Origin: an uncultured Clostridia bacterium
GTDB lineage: Bacteria; Bacillota; Clostridia; Christensenellales; Borkfalkiaceae
Direction: 5' to 3'
Assembly: GCA_947589285.1 (NCBI GenBank)
Contig: CANPZV010000006.1
Span: forward strand, 1-47,856
Length of the DNA stretch: 47,856 bases
Shown here: positions 47,755 through 47,856 of the stretch, in pieces
Layout of the letters: each line of letters opens with the position of its first letter
Numbering within the stretch: the first letter of the stretch is position 1
Made by a program: the position numbers and the translations under genes
Notes under the pieces: model-generated
What the model was told of the DNA's origin: nothing
What the model saw: only the letters and a program-made list of their open reading frames with translations
The model's database searches: none

Positions 47755-47856
47755 CCTGCGCTCATTCTGCCCCGCGCTTTGCGCTCATCCTGAGGTCCCA
47801 ACGGGGCCGAAGGATCTCATAAACCTACGGACTTCGTTTGAGGGGATTCTTCGGCT
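47755..47856. repeat. Repeat island 12, A family, running off the window
   Basis: An A hairpin with ATCCT (47788) and AGGAT (47812) is followed by CATAAACCTACGGACTTCGTTTGAGGGG and the start of the next A hairpin (GATTCTTCGGCT) at the right edge. Confidence 0.8.

Overview
The window looks like a GC-rich, uncultured Bacillota (Clostridia-like) anaerobe. The RpoB rifampicin region follows the Firmicutes pattern. There is a three-gene NAD(P)-linked [FeFe]-hydrogenase, a two-subunit iron-sulfur fumarase, RqcP, a trimeric dUTPase and many drug-export-type ABC-2 pairs. Promoters are plain sigma-A types, mostly with a spacer of exactly 17 bp. The affiliation is an inference from gene content; no rRNA is present.

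Left edge (1-1190): the last 36 codons of a tyrosine recombinase face the 3' end of a tRNA-Pro with the unusual anticodon AGG, so an integrated element probably lies to the left. A CmpB-type membrane protein follows. 1.9-6.3 kb: hydrogenase operon hndA-C-D (minus strand). 6.7-10.8 kb: threonine ammonia-lyase, a secreted glycerophosphodiesterase and an EamA permease. 12.3-15.9 kb: two unknown membrane proteins and a phosphohexomutase. 15.9-24.3 kb: a self-controlled TetR regulator, two DrrAB-like ABC exporters, dUTPase, TrmB and a membrane glycosyltransferase. 24.8-28.5 kb (minus): radA, a fused ispDF and rqcP. 28.5-37.9 kb: rpoB-rpoC as an isolated pair, then an acidic lipoprotein. 38.4-43.4 kb: fumarase (minus), divergent from a five-gene operon CPBP protease-rlmH-M14 peptidase-tadA-5' exonuclease. 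43.8-47.7 kb: an Xre regulator divergent from a small membrane protein, then lgt and gpmI.

Nearly every gap without a promoter is filled by islands of dispersed hairpin repeats. At least six families can be told apart. They are nested in one another, and their stems differ in sequence between copies while staying complementary, which points to selection on folded structure. No transposase is present in the window to explain them.

Other threads worth attention are: tRNA-Pro(AGG) together with its presumed editing enzyme TadA and a strong preference for CCC proline codons; several genes whose ATG lies exactly 6 nt after the -10 hexamer (leaderless mRNAs); clear operators for TetR and Xre; a 90-residue acidic tail on RpoB; and substitutions in the hydrogenase H-cluster pocket and in the TrmB motif. 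Long antisense reading frames, such as those opposite rpoB and rpoC, were treated as shadows of GC-rich coding DNA.
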